The notes: generated by a model not told the origin, from the sequence alone. 64,000 nucleotides of DNA from Paraburkholderia sp. DHOC27 (GCF_003429005.1 NZ_QVQV01000003.1:558723-622722); one strand, 5' to 3'; positions 25,660-35,404 are shown, counted from the stretch's first letter. A program made the numbers and translations.

Positions 25660-28577
25660 CCTCCAGCGCTACCGTCCTGCAGTCCAAGGCGAACCCCCAG
25701 CAGCTCGAAGCCATCCTTGCCACCGACGGCCCGGTGCTCATCATCGCCGGGCCGGGCTCGGGCAAGACATTCACGCTGGTCGAGCGCATCGTTTACCTAA
25801 TCACGCAGAAGAGCGTCGCCCCGGAGTCCCTTTTCGCCGTCACCTTCACCGACAAGGCGGCGCGCGAACTCACAACTCGTATCTCCAACCGACTAGCAGA
25901 GTTGGGCATCCCGTTCAATCTGAATGAGATGTACTTGGGAACGTTCCATTCGATCTGCCTGCGGCTGCTGGAAGACTTCCGCGAATTCACGCGTCTCAAG
26001 CGCAGCTTCACGCTATTCGACCAGTTTGATCAACAATACTTTCTGTACCAGCACATCAAGGATTTCCGCGAATTACCAGACGCACAGCTTGTCATGGGCG
26101 ACGACCAATCCGGCCGCTGGGCACAGTCGGAGAACTTGATCAAGTGGCTTAACAAGGTCAGCGAGGAAGCGCTCGACTTGGCCACGCTCGCGGCGGCCCC
26201 CGAAGTGGAAATCCGCGCGCTGGCCGCATGCTTCGCCAAGTATCAGGAGCTGCTGCACGAGAACAACTCGCTCGACTTCTCAGGTATTCAGTACGAGGCG
26301 CTGCAACTCCTCGAGCAACATCCCGAGCTGCTGGCGCAACTGCACGAAAAACTGACCCACCTGATGGTGGACGAGTACCAGGACACCAATACCATTCAGG
26401 AGCGCATCCTTCTGCTGCTGGCGGGCGAACGGCGTAATTTGTGCGTCGTCGGCGACGACGATCAGGGCTTGTACCGCTTTCGCGGGGCCACTATCCGCAA
26501 CATTCTGGAGTTTCCCGCGCTATTTCCAGAAGGGCAGTGCAAGCGTGTCACGCTCTCGGTCAACTACCGCTCGCATCCAGACATCATCCGCTTCTACAAC
26601 GAGTGGATGCGGGAGCAGACATGGGACGACGGGACGCGCGTGTTCCGCTTCGCCAAGCAAATTTTGCCGCGTGAGGACGAGTTTCCAGAGGTGCCTACTG
26701 CTGTGCGGCTGGCCGCCACCGACAACAAGGACGAAACCACCAACTGGCACGCCGAAGTGCTGGCTTTCCTCAATGGTCTGAAGGGATCGGACCGGTTGTC
26801 GGATTGGAATCAGGTTGCTTTCCTGTTCCGTTCGGTCAAGAACGACAAGGTGGTCGCTCTGGCGCGCTTCCTCGAAACCGAGGGCGTGCCCGTATTCTCA
26901 CCCCGCTCCAACATGTTCTTCGAGCGGGAGGAAATCCGCTTGATGATCGGTGCACTGATCTTCTTGTTTCCGCAATTTCCAAAGGTTCGGGCGTGGGCCG
27001 AAGGCGTCACGTTGGACATCTGGGACTACTACGACCACCAGTGCTTCGCGGCCTTCGCCGCCGAGTTGCGCAAGCCGGAGAACAAGCCTCTGCTGGATTG
27101 GGCGCGCCCGCTGGCCAAGCGTCACGCCGTGCTCACGCAGAACACAGACTACGCCTTCTCCGGATTGTTCTACCAGCTGCTCCAGTTCCCGTTGTTCTCG
27201 CGTTTCCTCACGGGGGAAGCTGTGCAAGGCGTGGACAAGGGTCGTGCGGCGCGCAACCTTGGGACTTTCTCCAAGCTGCTCACCAAGTTCGAGTACCTGC
27301 ATTACGTCAGCGTGTTGAACCCCGAGTGGCTGGAAAAGAACATCCGCGACCTGTTCAACCAGTTCCTGCGCTTTCTGGTGGACGGCGGCATCGGAGAGTA
27401 CGAGGACGAAGCCGAGTACGCGCCCAAGGGCTGCGTGTCGTTCCTCACCATCCACCAGTCGAAGGGGCTGGAGTTTCCGGTCGTCGTTTGTGGCTCGCTG
27501 GAGGCGGTACCGCGGAAGCAGTATGGCGAACTCGACGTGCTGCTGGAAGACGGCGGGTACCTTTCCAAGGAGCGCTTCGAGCCGCTCGATCACATCAAGA
27601 ATTTTGACTTTTGGCGGTTGTTCTACACAGCGTTTTCCCGTGCCCAGAATCTGCTGGTGCTGGCCGCGCAGGAGCGGCAGGGCCGGGGCTTGGGCAAGTC
27701 GCCTTCAAAGTACTTCGAGCGCCTGTTCTACGAGCTACCGAGTTGGCGCGACATTGGCCTCTCGGCGCTGACTTTCGAGGCGGTCAAGCAGATCAATCTC
27801 AAACGCGAGTACTCCTTCACCTCGCACATCACGGTGTTCGAGAACTGCGCCGAGCAGTACCGCTTCTTCAAAGAACTGGAGTTCGCACCCATCCGCGAAA
27901 GCCCAATGCTGTTCGGTACGCTAGTGCATCAAACCATCGAGGACATCCACAAGACGGTACTTCGCGGCGAGGAGGGTGCCCTCAACCGTGAAGTCATCGA
28001 AGGCTGGTTCTCGGCCAACTACGCCATGCTGTCGAAGAAGGAGCGCGTGTATCTCGCACCGTCCTCGCAGCAGGCAGCGCTGCTGCATGTGCTGCGCTAC
28101 TACCAGCGCGAGAATGGCAATTGGGATCGCATCAAGGAAGCAGAGGTTGAGATTTCCTTGGTCAAGGATCAGTACATTCTGAAGGGTAGCGTTGACCTTA
28201 TTCGTGGCAAACACGAAACGGTCGAGATCATCGATTTCAAGTCCGAAAAGAAACCCGACATGGAGAAGGATCGAGACCGGCTGCGGCAGTACCAACACCA
28301 GTTGGAGGTATACGCCCACCTGGTCGAGGAACGCACCGGACAGAAGGTTAGCCGGATGCACCTGTATTACACCGGCGAGGACGGCGGCAATCCTTATGTT
28401 TCCTTCGATAAGGACAACCGCGCCATCGGTAAAACCATCGCTCGCTTTGATGACATTGTGGCTCGCATTGAGCGGCAGGACTACGGCATCGCCGCGCGAC
28501 CGGCCAAGCTATGCCAAAACTGCGACATGCGCGCCTACTGCGACAACAAGAACTGGAAATTCAGGAACAGCGACTAA
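25656..28577 (+). CDS. UvrD/PcrA-like helicase fused to AddB-type nuclease
   Basis: A 973-residue protein. The N-terminal superfamily-1 helicase has Walker A AGPGSGKT (31-38), VDEYQDTN near 250, and the late motifs LTIHQSKGLEFPVV and YTAFSRAQN. The C-terminal third is a PD-(D/E)XK nuclease (IIDFKSEKK, D860 and K862). C731, C953, C956 and C962 match the iron-sulfur staple of AddB/Cas4-like enzymes. It overlaps both neighbours by a few bases (ATGA and TAATG), so it is translationally coupled to the HTH and to Mod. The context suggests a processive nuclease working with the type III enzyme. Confidence 0.85.
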   Translation: MTSSATVLQSKANPQQLEAILATDGPVLIIAGPGSGKTFTLVERIVYLITQKSVAPESLFAVTFTDKAARELTTRISNRLAELGIPFNLNEMYLGTFHSICLRLLEDFREFTRLKRSFTLFDQFDQQYFLYQHIKDFRELPDAQLVMGDDQSGRWAQSENLIKWLNKVSEEALDLATLAAAPEVEIRALAACFAKYQELLHENNSLDFSGIQYEALQLLEQHPELLAQLHEKLTHLMVDEYQDTNTIQERILLLLAGERRNLCVVGDDDQGLYRFRGATIRNILEFPALFPEGQCKRVTLSVNYRSHPDIIRFYNEWMREQTWDDGTRVFRFAKQILPREDEFPEVPTAVRLAATDNKDETTNWHAEVLAFLNGLKGSDRLSDWNQVAFLFRSVKNDKVVALARFLETEGVPVFSPRSNMFFEREEIRLMIGALIFLFPQFPKVRAWAEGVTLDIWDYYDHQCFAAFAAELRKPENKPLLDWARPLAKRHAVLTQNTDYAFSGLFYQLLQFPLFSRFLTGEAVQGVDKGRAARNLGTFSKLLTKFEYLHYVSVLNPEWLEKNIRDLFNQFLRFLVDGGIGEYEDEAEYAPKGCVSFLTIHQSKGLEFPVVVCGSLEAVPRKQYGELDVLLEDGGYLSKERFEPLDHIKNFDFWRLFYTAFSRAQNLLVLAAQERQGRGLGKSPSKYFERLFYELPSWRDIGLSALTFEAVKQINLKREYSFTSHITVFENCAEQYRFFKELEFAPIRESPMLFGTLVHQTIEDIHKTVLRGEEGALNREVIEGWFSANYAMLSKKERVYLAPSSQQAALLHVLRYYQRENGNWDRIKEAEVEISLVKDQYILKGSVDLIRGKHETVEIIDFKSEKKPDMEKDRDRLRQYQHQLEVYAHLVEERTGQKVSRMHLYYTGEDGGNPYVSFDKDNRAIGKTIARFDDIVARIERQDYGIAARPAKLCQNCDMRAYCDNKNWKFRNSD

Positions 28578-30523
28578 TGACGAAGATGACCAAGCTCGCG
28601 CAGGAAAGCCTGCAGTTGGCTGCGGCCGATGCCGGTGCAACCAACGTCGAGAAGTATGAGTTCGAGCCGATTAAGGGCTATCCGATGTTGAACTGGCGCG
28701 GCAAGCGCCCGTTCACCTCGACGCAGTACTACCCTGCGCAGCTGAAGGAAGTCCACGGTGAGGAGGTGGACGGGTGGCGCAACAAGATATTTTGGGGTGA
28801 TAACCTCCAGGTAATGAGCCACCTGCTGAAGCAGTTCAGGGGCAGAGTTGATCTGATCTACATTGACCCACCATTTGATTCGGGCGCGGACTACCGAAGG
28901 AAGGTGGTTGTGAAGGGTGCCTCGGCGTCCGCTGGTTATGCTGGTTTTGAGGAAAAGCAATACGGCGACATCTGGAACAACGACGAATACCTACAATTCA
29001 TGTACGAGCGCTTGGTGCTTCTGCGCGAACTACTGACGGCGAAAGGGACGATCTATCTGCACTGCGACCATCGCCGCGGCCACCACTTAAAATGCATTTT
29101 GGATGAGATCTTCGGAGCAGAGAATTGCTTGACGACGATCACTTGGAAGCGATCCACTGCCCATAGCGACTCGAAGCAGGGCAGATTGGCGTACGGCGAC
29201 ATCAGTGACGTCATTCATGTGTATTCGAAGACCAGCGACTACAAATTTAATACGCAATACATGCCGTATTCTCAGGAATATGTCGACAAGTACTATCGCT
29301 ACAAAGACGAAGATGGGCGCCGATACTGGCTGGACAATCTTCAAGCTCCGGGTGGAGCTGCGAAGGGAAATCCTTATTACGAAGTAATGGGTGTGTCCCG
29401 GTTTTGGCGCTATAGCAAGGAAAGAATGGCGAAGCTTATTGAAGCTGGGCGAGTCATTCAAACCGCTCCCGGACGTGTACCTCAATTCAAACGTTATCTG
29501 GATGAGATGCCAGGCGTTCCGTTGCAGAACATCTGGGATGATATCAACCGGATCAACCCGGTTGGAAATGAGCGACTGGGGTACCCGACGCAGAAACCCG
29601 AGGGGCTGCTTCGACGGATTATTGACGTTTCATCGAACCCTGGTGACATCGTGTTCGATTGCTTCATGGGCTCTGGAACTACCCAGGCAGCCGCGCTGAA
29701 GTCGGGCCGGAAGTTTATTGGTGCCGATATCAACTTAGGCGCGGTTCAGATGACCACGAAGCGTCTAGTGCAAGACTTCGATAAGCTTCGGCAGGCTGCC
29801 CTCGATGGTGGCAATGGTGCCTTCCCGGGACTTGAGGTGTACAACGTCAACCATTACGACGTATTCCGCAATCCTGTTCAAGCCAAAGAATTGCTAATCG
29901 AAGCGTTGGAGGTGCAGAAGCTGGAGTTCAGTACAGTATTCGACGGCGAGAAAGACGGACGCATGGTCAAGATCATGCCCGTTAACCGCATAGCTACGCG
30001 CGCAGACCTGAGCGAGCTGATTCACAATTTCGACCAAAAAGCGTGGCAGCACCGTCATAACGAACACCCGAATCGCCCGGTTGAGAAAATTGCCCTCGTC
30101 TGCATGGGGCACGAGCCGGATTTGGCCGCGCAACTGGAACTTGCCGCTAAGCCATTCAAGATCGATGTGGAAGTGGTGGACATCCTGCGCGATAAGGCTG
30201 ATCTCGAGTTCAAACGCGACTCGCAGGCCAAGCTCGCCATCAAAAAAGGAGAGCTGCTCATCGAGAAGTTCTACCCGATGAACTTGCTGCAAAAGCTCTC
30301 GCTCCAGAAAGAGTCGGTGGAGGACTGGAAAGAGTTGGTCGAATCGGTGCTGATCGACTGGAACTATGACGGCGCGGTACTGCAACCGGCGATCGTGGAC
30401 ATTCCCGACAAGGACGGTCTTGTCAAGGGCGCGTACAGGGTGCCAGAGGACGCGGGCACTGTCCGCGTGAAGATCACGGACCTGCTCTCGGAATCGTGGG
30501 AAGGGAGCATTAGCAATGGCTAA
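28577..30523 (+). CDS. Type III restriction-modification methyltransferase (Mod)
   Basis: A 648-residue DNA adenine methyltransferase. DPPF at 97-100 precedes the AdoMet-binding FMGSG at 363-367, the beta-class order of type III Mod subunits. Length is typical. The central region, about 150-320, is the variable target-recognition part. ATG overlaps the helicase stop (TAATG), and the last eight bases overlap res. Mod would provide site recognition for the restriction subunit and protect host DNA. It differs from usual loci in being fused into an operon with a helicase-nuclease. Confidence 0.88.
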   Translation: MTKMTKLAQESLQLAAADAGATNVEKYEFEPIKGYPMLNWRGKRPFTSTQYYPAQLKEVHGEEVDGWRNKIFWGDNLQVMSHLLKQFRGRVDLIYIDPPFDSGADYRRKVVVKGASASAGYAGFEEKQYGDIWNNDEYLQFMYERLVLLRELLTAKGTIYLHCDHRRGHHLKCILDEIFGAENCLTTITWKRSTAHSDSKQGRLAYGDISDVIHVYSKTSDYKFNTQYMPYSQEYVDKYYRYKDEDGRRYWLDNLQAPGGAAKGNPYYEVMGVSRFWRYSKERMAKLIEAGRVIQTAPGRVPQFKRYLDEMPGVPLQNIWDDINRINPVGNERLGYPTQKPEGLLRRIIDVSSNPGDIVFDCFMGSGTTQAAALKSGRKFIGADINLGAVQMTTKRLVQDFDKLRQAALDGGNGAFPGLEVYNVNHYDVFRNPVQAKELLIEALEVQKLEFSTVFDGEKDGRMVKIMPVNRIATRADLSELIHNFDQKAWQHRHNEHPNRPVEKIALVCMGHEPDLAAQLELAAKPFKIDVEVVDILRDKADLEFKRDSQAKLAIKKGELLIEKFYPMNLLQKLSLQKESVEDWKELVESVLIDWNYDGAVLQPAIVDIPDKDGLVKGAYRVPEDAGTVRVKITDLLSESWEGSISNG

Positions 30524-33197
30524 ACGCGCCGCCAAGGCAGTGAGCGCGTCGCTCGACTTTGCCTTCTTCCAGTTCCTTTGGCAGTTCTACCAGTCCAACC
30601 GGGGCACAATCCGCAGTCACTACAAGGAGCTGACCCGTAAGTTTCTCGACTTCAACAACCCGGAGAAGAACCCTAAAGCCTTCCTGCGTCAGCCGCAGTT
30701 CGAGGCGCTGGAAACTTATGTTTTCCTGAAAGAGTTTCTTGGTAACGCCAAGGTCGAGGAGATATTCCAGCAGTGGTTCGAGAAGCAAGGCCGGTTTGCT
30801 GGGCGCACTGAGGGCGGCGTTGTTTCCGGGAATGCGGGCCAAGTCGGCCTGTTCGACAAGATCACGCAGGATCAATACAAGGCCGTGTTTGCGGCGATGC
30901 GCAAGAACTCTCGCGCCTATCCGAACTACATCTTTGCTCTGACGATGGGCACCGGCAAAACCATTCTGATGGCAACCTGCATCTTCTACGAGTTTCTGCT
31001 GGGCAACAAGTTTGAGAAGGACGCGCGCTATTGCCACAACGCGCTAGTGTTCGCACCAGACAAGACGGTGCTGCAATCGCTAAAGGAGATCGAGGCGTTC
31101 GATCTCACTCGCGTGGTGCCGCCGGAGTACGGCAACTTCCTAACCGCGCACCTGCGTTTCCACTACCTTGAAGAAGCAGGCACTTCGCTGGACACGCTGG
31201 ATCGCTCGCGTTTCAACATCATCGTCTCCAACACGCAGAAGATCATCCTCAAGCGCCAGCACAAGGAAAAGTCTTCCGTTGACAAGCTATTTGGCGCTAC
31301 TGCCGAGACGCTTGCGGCCACTGGCGTCTACGCCGATGCCGCCGACCTCTACAACTTCGATCAGCCGGAAGAAGAGGGCGAACTGACCACCAACCAGCGG
31401 TTCGAGAAGCTGCGCCGTTTGGAGCAGTTGGGCATCTACGTGGACGAGGCCCATCACGCCTTTGGCAAGTCGCTCGCCAAGGATATGGGCGTCGGTGCAA
31501 AGGAAACGGACACCAGCCTGCGCACAACAATTGACGTCCTCGCCGCCAGCCTCAACGCGGCGGGCACGCGTGTGGTGGCTTGCTACAACTACACGGGTAC
31601 GCCCTATGTCGGGCGCGAGGTGCTGCCGGAGGTGGTGTATGCCTACGGCTTGAAGGAAGCCATCGACAAGGGCTACTTGAAGAGGGTGCTGCTGCATGGT
31701 TACAGCAACACCCGCACTGAGGAGTTCGTGGACATCGCCATCGAAGCCTTTCTAAAGGAGGCCGGTACACAGCGGCCGGAAGGTATGCTGCCCAAGCTGG
31801 CCTTCTTCGCAGCCACCATCGAAGAGCTGACCAGCGAGCTGAAGCCGGCGGTTGAGCGCGCGCTTATCAAGCACGGCATCCCCACCTCGCGCATTCTGGT
31901 CAACGTGGGTGACGACAAGCTCACCACCAACGACGACATCCGCGAGTTCAATCGGCTTGACACCGAAGGTTCGGAAAAGCAGTTCGTCTTGCTAGTCAAC
32001 AAGGGGCGGGAAGGCTGGAACTGCCGCTCTCTGTTCGGCGTTGGCCTGTTCCGCGAGCCGAAGTCCAAGGTATTCGTGCTGCAAGCCACGATGCGCTGCC
32101 TGCGCGCCATCGGTGAGGCCCAGCACACTGGCCATGTGTTCCTCTCGCATGACAACCTCGATACCCTGAACGACGAGTTACAGCAGAATTTCCGCATCAG
32201 TGCGGACGAGTTGCAAAAGACGGGCAGCGACAAGGAGCGTGTGGTAATACGCGTAGCGGAGCCGCCGGTTAAGATCAAGCTCGTGCGCGTACGCAAACAA
32301 TACCAGATACGCGAAAAGCAGCTTATTCCTGGGCAGGAATTGGTTCCTGAACGCTCTAGCCGTGAGAAGTGGGCGGAGTTGGTTGAGAAGTACCGGCTAA
32401 TCGAAACGCAGCAGGAGGGTTTGACCGCCGCCGACGCAGCACGCGCGTCGGGCAGTCGCACCTTCGACCTGACAGAACGCCGCGAAAAGCGCATCTTCTC
32501 TCGGATGACGCTGGTGGCGGAGGCGTCCCGCTACCTCAATCTACGCCCACTCGACATTGAGGAGCTGCTGGACTCAACGAAGGAAGGCGCCGACGAGCTA
32601 GTGGCGATAATCAACGAGTTCAACGAGCTGCTGTATGACGCGATTATCCCGCGCCTGTTTCGCCAGCTCTACGACCTCGACGAGTCGCAGCAAACCGAGG
32701 AGCATGAAGTCGATCTGATTAAGATGCCCCCAAACGGTTATTACGAGGTATCGGCAGCCAAGGACAAGATTGTCCGGATGAGCGACTCGCAGATCAAAAG
32801 CGAGGAGCGCACGAAGAGCTTCCACCTCGACACTTACTGCTTTGACTCCGGCTCGGAGAACTGGCTGTTCTGGGATCTGCTGCGCGAGCAACGGGTGAAG
32901 AAAATCTACTTTACTGGAATGCTGACCCACGGCCAGTCCGACTTTTTCATCCAGTACATCGATCCGGATTCGCACACCGTGCGTAGCTACTACCCCGACT
33001 TCATCTTCCAGCGTGAGGAGCAGGATGGCAGCCTGAAGTACGTGATCGTCGAAGTGAAGGCCGACAACCAGATCGAGGACGCGGTGGTGCAGGCCAAGAT
33101 GGACTTCGCTCAGCAGATCGCGGTGGCCAGCGGCATGGAGTACCGCATCCTCAAGTCCTCCGACGCGGACAAGCGTCACTTCCGAGTGCTGCTATAG
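30516..33197 (+). CDS. Type III restriction endonuclease (Res)
   Basis: An 893-residue superfamily-2 translocase and nuclease. The Walker A motif is MGTGKT (144-149), motif II DEAH (310-313), motif III YTGTP and motif VI QATMRCLRAIG. The C-terminal endonuclease has YPDFIF with D828, then VIVEVKAD with E846 and K848, all intact. It overlaps mod by eight bases, as in many type III loci. With Mod it should cleave DNA carrying inversely oriented unmethylated sites. Confidence 0.88.
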   Translation: MAKRAAKAVSASLDFAFFQFLWQFYQSNRGTIRSHYKELTRKFLDFNNPEKNPKAFLRQPQFEALETYVFLKEFLGNAKVEEIFQQWFEKQGRFAGRTEGGVVSGNAGQVGLFDKITQDQYKAVFAAMRKNSRAYPNYIFALTMGTGKTILMATCIFYEFLLGNKFEKDARYCHNALVFAPDKTVLQSLKEIEAFDLTRVVPPEYGNFLTAHLRFHYLEEAGTSLDTLDRSRFNIIVSNTQKIILKRQHKEKSSVDKLFGATAETLAATGVYADAADLYNFDQPEEEGELTTNQRFEKLRRLEQLGIYVDEAHHAFGKSLAKDMGVGAKETDTSLRTTIDVLAASLNAAGTRVVACYNYTGTPYVGREVLPEVVYAYGLKEAIDKGYLKRVLLHGYSNTRTEEFVDIAIEAFLKEAGTQRPEGMLPKLAFFAATIEELTSELKPAVERALIKHGIPTSRILVNVGDDKLTTNDDIREFNRLDTEGSEKQFVLLVNKGREGWNCRSLFGVGLFREPKSKVFVLQATMRCLRAIGEAQHTGHVFLSHDNLDTLNDELQQNFRISADELQKTGSDKERVVIRVAEPPVKIKLVRVRKQYQIREKQLIPGQELVPERSSREKWAELVEKYRLIETQQEGLTAADAARASGSRTFDLTERREKRIFSRMTLVAEASRYLNLRPLDIEELLDSTKEGADELVAIINEFNELLYDAIIPRLFRQLYDLDESQQTEEHEVDLIKMPPNGYYEVSAAKDKIVRMSDSQIKSEERTKSFHLDTYCFDSGSENWLFWDLLREQRVKKIYFTGMLTHGQSDFFIQYIDPDSHTVRSYYPDFIFQREEQDGSLKYVIVEVKADNQIEDAVVQAKMDFAQQIAVASGMEYRILKSSDADKRHFRVLL

Positions 33198-33337
33198 CTG
33201 GCGTGGCACATGGAGAGCATCCAGTTGACATTCGAGACTAGCCGGGCGAGGTACTGGTTGTGGTGAAGACATTCAAGCAATGCGTGGGGACAATGTGCGT
33301 CAGCTCGGCTGAGGCGAGAACGGATAGGGGAAGAACA

Positions 33338-33662
33338 ATGGCAAAGCCAAAAAAAACGACAGACACAACCACGGCGTCGCTCTTTGAAGAGGACTATCTG
33401 GTGCGCACTCTTGGGCGAATCGCGCACAATCCCGATGTTGGCAGAGGGAACGTTGCTCGACTATCGAGCGATTGGTCGCACGCGCGAGACGGCCGAGGAA
33501 AGCCGCAACACGTTTGTGGCGGTGACGCGATCCAAGCGCCTACTGTACCTGATCTATCCCGGCGTCAAGCTCATGCCGTGGGGTGACTATAGGACCCAGC
33601 AGGCGTCACGATTTCTATGTATGTCTGGAATCGGTGGATCTGGGAGGCTAGCAGGGGTATGA
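33338..33662 (+). pseudogene. Deletion scar joining an ATPase start to a UvrD helicase end
   Basis: ATG 33338 opens a protein beginning MAKPKKTTDTTTASLFEEDY and then YLVRTLGRIAHNPDV, which looks like the start of a GHKL-type ATP-binding protein. At about 33435 this stops abruptly. In another frame the end of a UvrD-type helicase follows: LDYRAIGRTRETAEESRN, then TFVAVTRSKRLLYLIYP, and MPWGDYRTQQASRFL. The simplest reading is a deletion that removed the body of two neighbouring genes. The fragment ends at the start of the ADP-ribosyltransferase-like gene. Confidence 0.6.
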
Positions 33663-34339
33663 CCGCGAAGACCATCACAAGCAGACTTCCTAACCCAGAC
33701 ATTTTGAGTGACCCTGATTGGACTCTATGGAACGAGTTCATTGAGAGTCAGGGCATTCCGACCTGTAGCGAAGAGGTTGTGCGTCGGTATCAAAACATTG
33801 AGCAAGACTCGTGGCGGTACTTGGAAGCCCGCGTACTTAATCATTTCCTCAATCTTCGACATTTTGGCCGTGACAGCTACTATGCCGAACTAGCGGAAGA
33901 CTACTTCGACTTAGAAGAGGAAGAGTACCCGGTCGACGCAAGCGTGGCAGGGCTAGAAGCGGTGTTCGCTTTCAAGGCATGCCGATTTACCTCAGACTCG
34001 GTTGTGTTTAAGGGGGTGTCCTCTGAGCCTTTCTATAAGATCCACGCCTTCGAGGATGTTCAGCCGGGGCAAATGCTACAGTTCCACGGCTTTGTGAGCA
34101 CGTCTGTTTGCCGTGACAAGGCACTCGATTTCGTTCATAAGACAGGAAGTCTTTTGGTTATTCGAGGCTTGGATCTCGTCGATTGCGTTGTCCTTGAGAA
34201 CTTGACGGTGCAGACTACGGCGAACGCTCATGTCCCCGAACATGAGGTGCTTCTATGGCGTAGCGTGATGATGGAGGTGCTACAAGTGGTACCTGCAACC
34301 GGTCACTCACCAAGAGAAGTTCACCTTAAAGCGGTATGA
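33659..34339 (+). CDS. ADP-ribosyltransferase-like protein
   Basis: A 226-residue protein with features of the R-S-E class of ADP-ribosyltransferases. VVFKGVS (K118) stands where family members have YRG. FVSTS (S147-T148-S149) is the NAD-fold serine motif, and PEHEVLL gives a catalytic-type E-x-E at 194-196. No secretion signal is present, so it would act inside the cell. The arginine-to-lysine change could weaken or alter activity. It lies just after the deletion scar at the end of the restriction locus and may be a toxin or defence effector, but an antitoxin is not recognised. ATG 33659 was chosen as the start of the compact domain. Confidence 0.6.
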   Translation: MTAKTITSRLPNPDILSDPDWTLWNEFIESQGIPTCSEEVVRRYQNIEQDSWRYLEARVLNHFLNLRHFGRDSYYAELAEDYFDLEEEEYPVDASVAGLEAVFAFKACRFTSDSVVFKGVSSEPFYKIHAFEDVQPGQMLQFHGFVSTSVCRDKALDFVHKTGSLLVIRGLDLVDCVVLENLTVQTTANAHVPEHEVLLWRSVMMEVLQVVPATGHSPREVHLKAV

Positions 34340-34636
34340 GCTCGGAAGCGAGTTCGTCTGCATGTTTTCGCTGACGACCGTTGGTTTTCGAGTGCGCGCA
34401 GTGGCGCTTGGCACGCCGCCTCGCTCCGGGGCTTTCCGACGACGCCGGCGGTCAGGCGCGGGGTGCTTCGTCGTACCCCATGCTGTTCGCCGAGAAGCCC
34501 CATCGCCTTACGGATAGCCATGGATGCGCGGGTGGCATTGATGCTAATCTTGTCGCATCTACGACACAGCTGAGCATCAAAGTCTGGACTTTCGATGGGC
34601 TGCCCAGAAAGAGCTATGTCCGCCAGAGATTAGCGT

Positions 34637-34945
34637 CTACTTGGCGGGGGCAACTTTGGGGGCATCTTGGTCGCTCCAAATGTTGAATCCCCTTTTCTGG
34701 CGGTGAATTGGCGAATTAGTTTTGTTGTCCTCCTCACCCTTCTTTAAAGCCGACGACTTGCGTCGGTCTTTTTGCTTCTTCGTCCACTGCGCTGGTCCTA
34801 GGAACGCAAGGCCTGATTCAGGTCGGCGTGCCTCAGGCATATCAAACTCCAGAGTTCCATGATCAAGTACGGTGTCGCGGGTGCACGGCAGGTAAATAGA
34901 CGTCGTTGCGCAACGTCCGATAATGCGAGAAAATACATCGGACAC
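34637..34945 (-). CDS. Hypothetical protein
   Basis: A 102-residue protein whose second half is Lys/Arg-rich and hydrophilic (QWTKKQKDRRKSSALKKGEE), with a short aromatic end (RGFNIWSDQ). AGGTG lies before the start. No family is recognised. It is a lone gene in a sparse stretch between the defence locus and symE. Confidence 0.4.
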   Translation of the reverse strand: MSDVFSRIIGRCATTSIYLPCTRDTVLDHGTLEFDMPEARRPESGLAFLGPAQWTKKQKDRRKSSALKKGEEDNKTNSPIHRQKRGFNIWSDQDAPKVAPAK

Positions 34946-35124
34946 CTAACAACGTGGCTGCGGTTTCAACGCACTGTCTTTGCGGCGCGCTGAACTGAAA
35001 GATCGCCTCGCTATCCGTCTACAGAACGACAGAACCACACAAAACCCAGCATCAAGAACACCGACTGAAGGAGACAAAGCGCGGAACGCAAGGGCTGCCA
35101 CCCAAGCGTCCCGCTAACCACAAC

Positions 35125-35142
35125 CAACTCTCAGAGGAGTTG
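35125..35142 (+). promoter_or_regulatory. Hairpin overlapping the symE ribosome site
   Basis: CAACTC (35125-35130) and GAGTTG (35137-35142) form a 6-bp stem around the Shine-Dalgarno GAGGAG (35134-35139), three bases before ATG 35146. It could hide the ribosome site and keep toxin translation low. In E. coli symE is also controlled by the antisense RNA SymR and by LexA; neither was identified here. Confidence 0.5.
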
Positions 35143-35145
35143 ATC

Positions 35146-35388
35146 ATGGCTGACGCCAATCATAAATCAGTTGCACCCGTTACCCAACGCGTCTTGACCA
35201 TTTCGTCACAAAGACGTCCGCGGCCGATGAAAATACTTGCCCCTGCGCGTCTTGAGTTTTACGAGGACTTGCCTCCTGCGCCTTGGATTCGACTTTCGGG
35301 AAGGTGGTTGAAGGAGGCGGGGTTTGAGATTAGCGGGCGCATCTGCGTAGCGGTAGAGAAAGGCCGGCTAACAATCACGCCGCTCTAA
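35146..35388 (+). CDS. symE: SymE-family toxin
   Basis: An 80-residue protein of the SymE family, SOS-induced type I toxins with an AbrB-like fold that act on nucleic acids. The hallmark C-terminal block APWIRLSGRWLKEAGFEI, then GRICVAVEKGRLTI, is intact. ATG 35146 follows GAGGAG. It is the last gene before the core chromosome and converges on gyrB with a shared bidirectional terminator. Whether an antisense antitoxin exists upstream cannot be decided from sequence alone. Confidence 0.85.
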   Translation: MADANHKSVAPVTQRVLTISSQRRPRPMKILAPARLEFYEDLPPAPWIRLSGRWLKEAGFEISGRICVAVEKGRLTITPL

Positions 35389-35404
35389 GAATCGCAGCGA
35401 CCAT

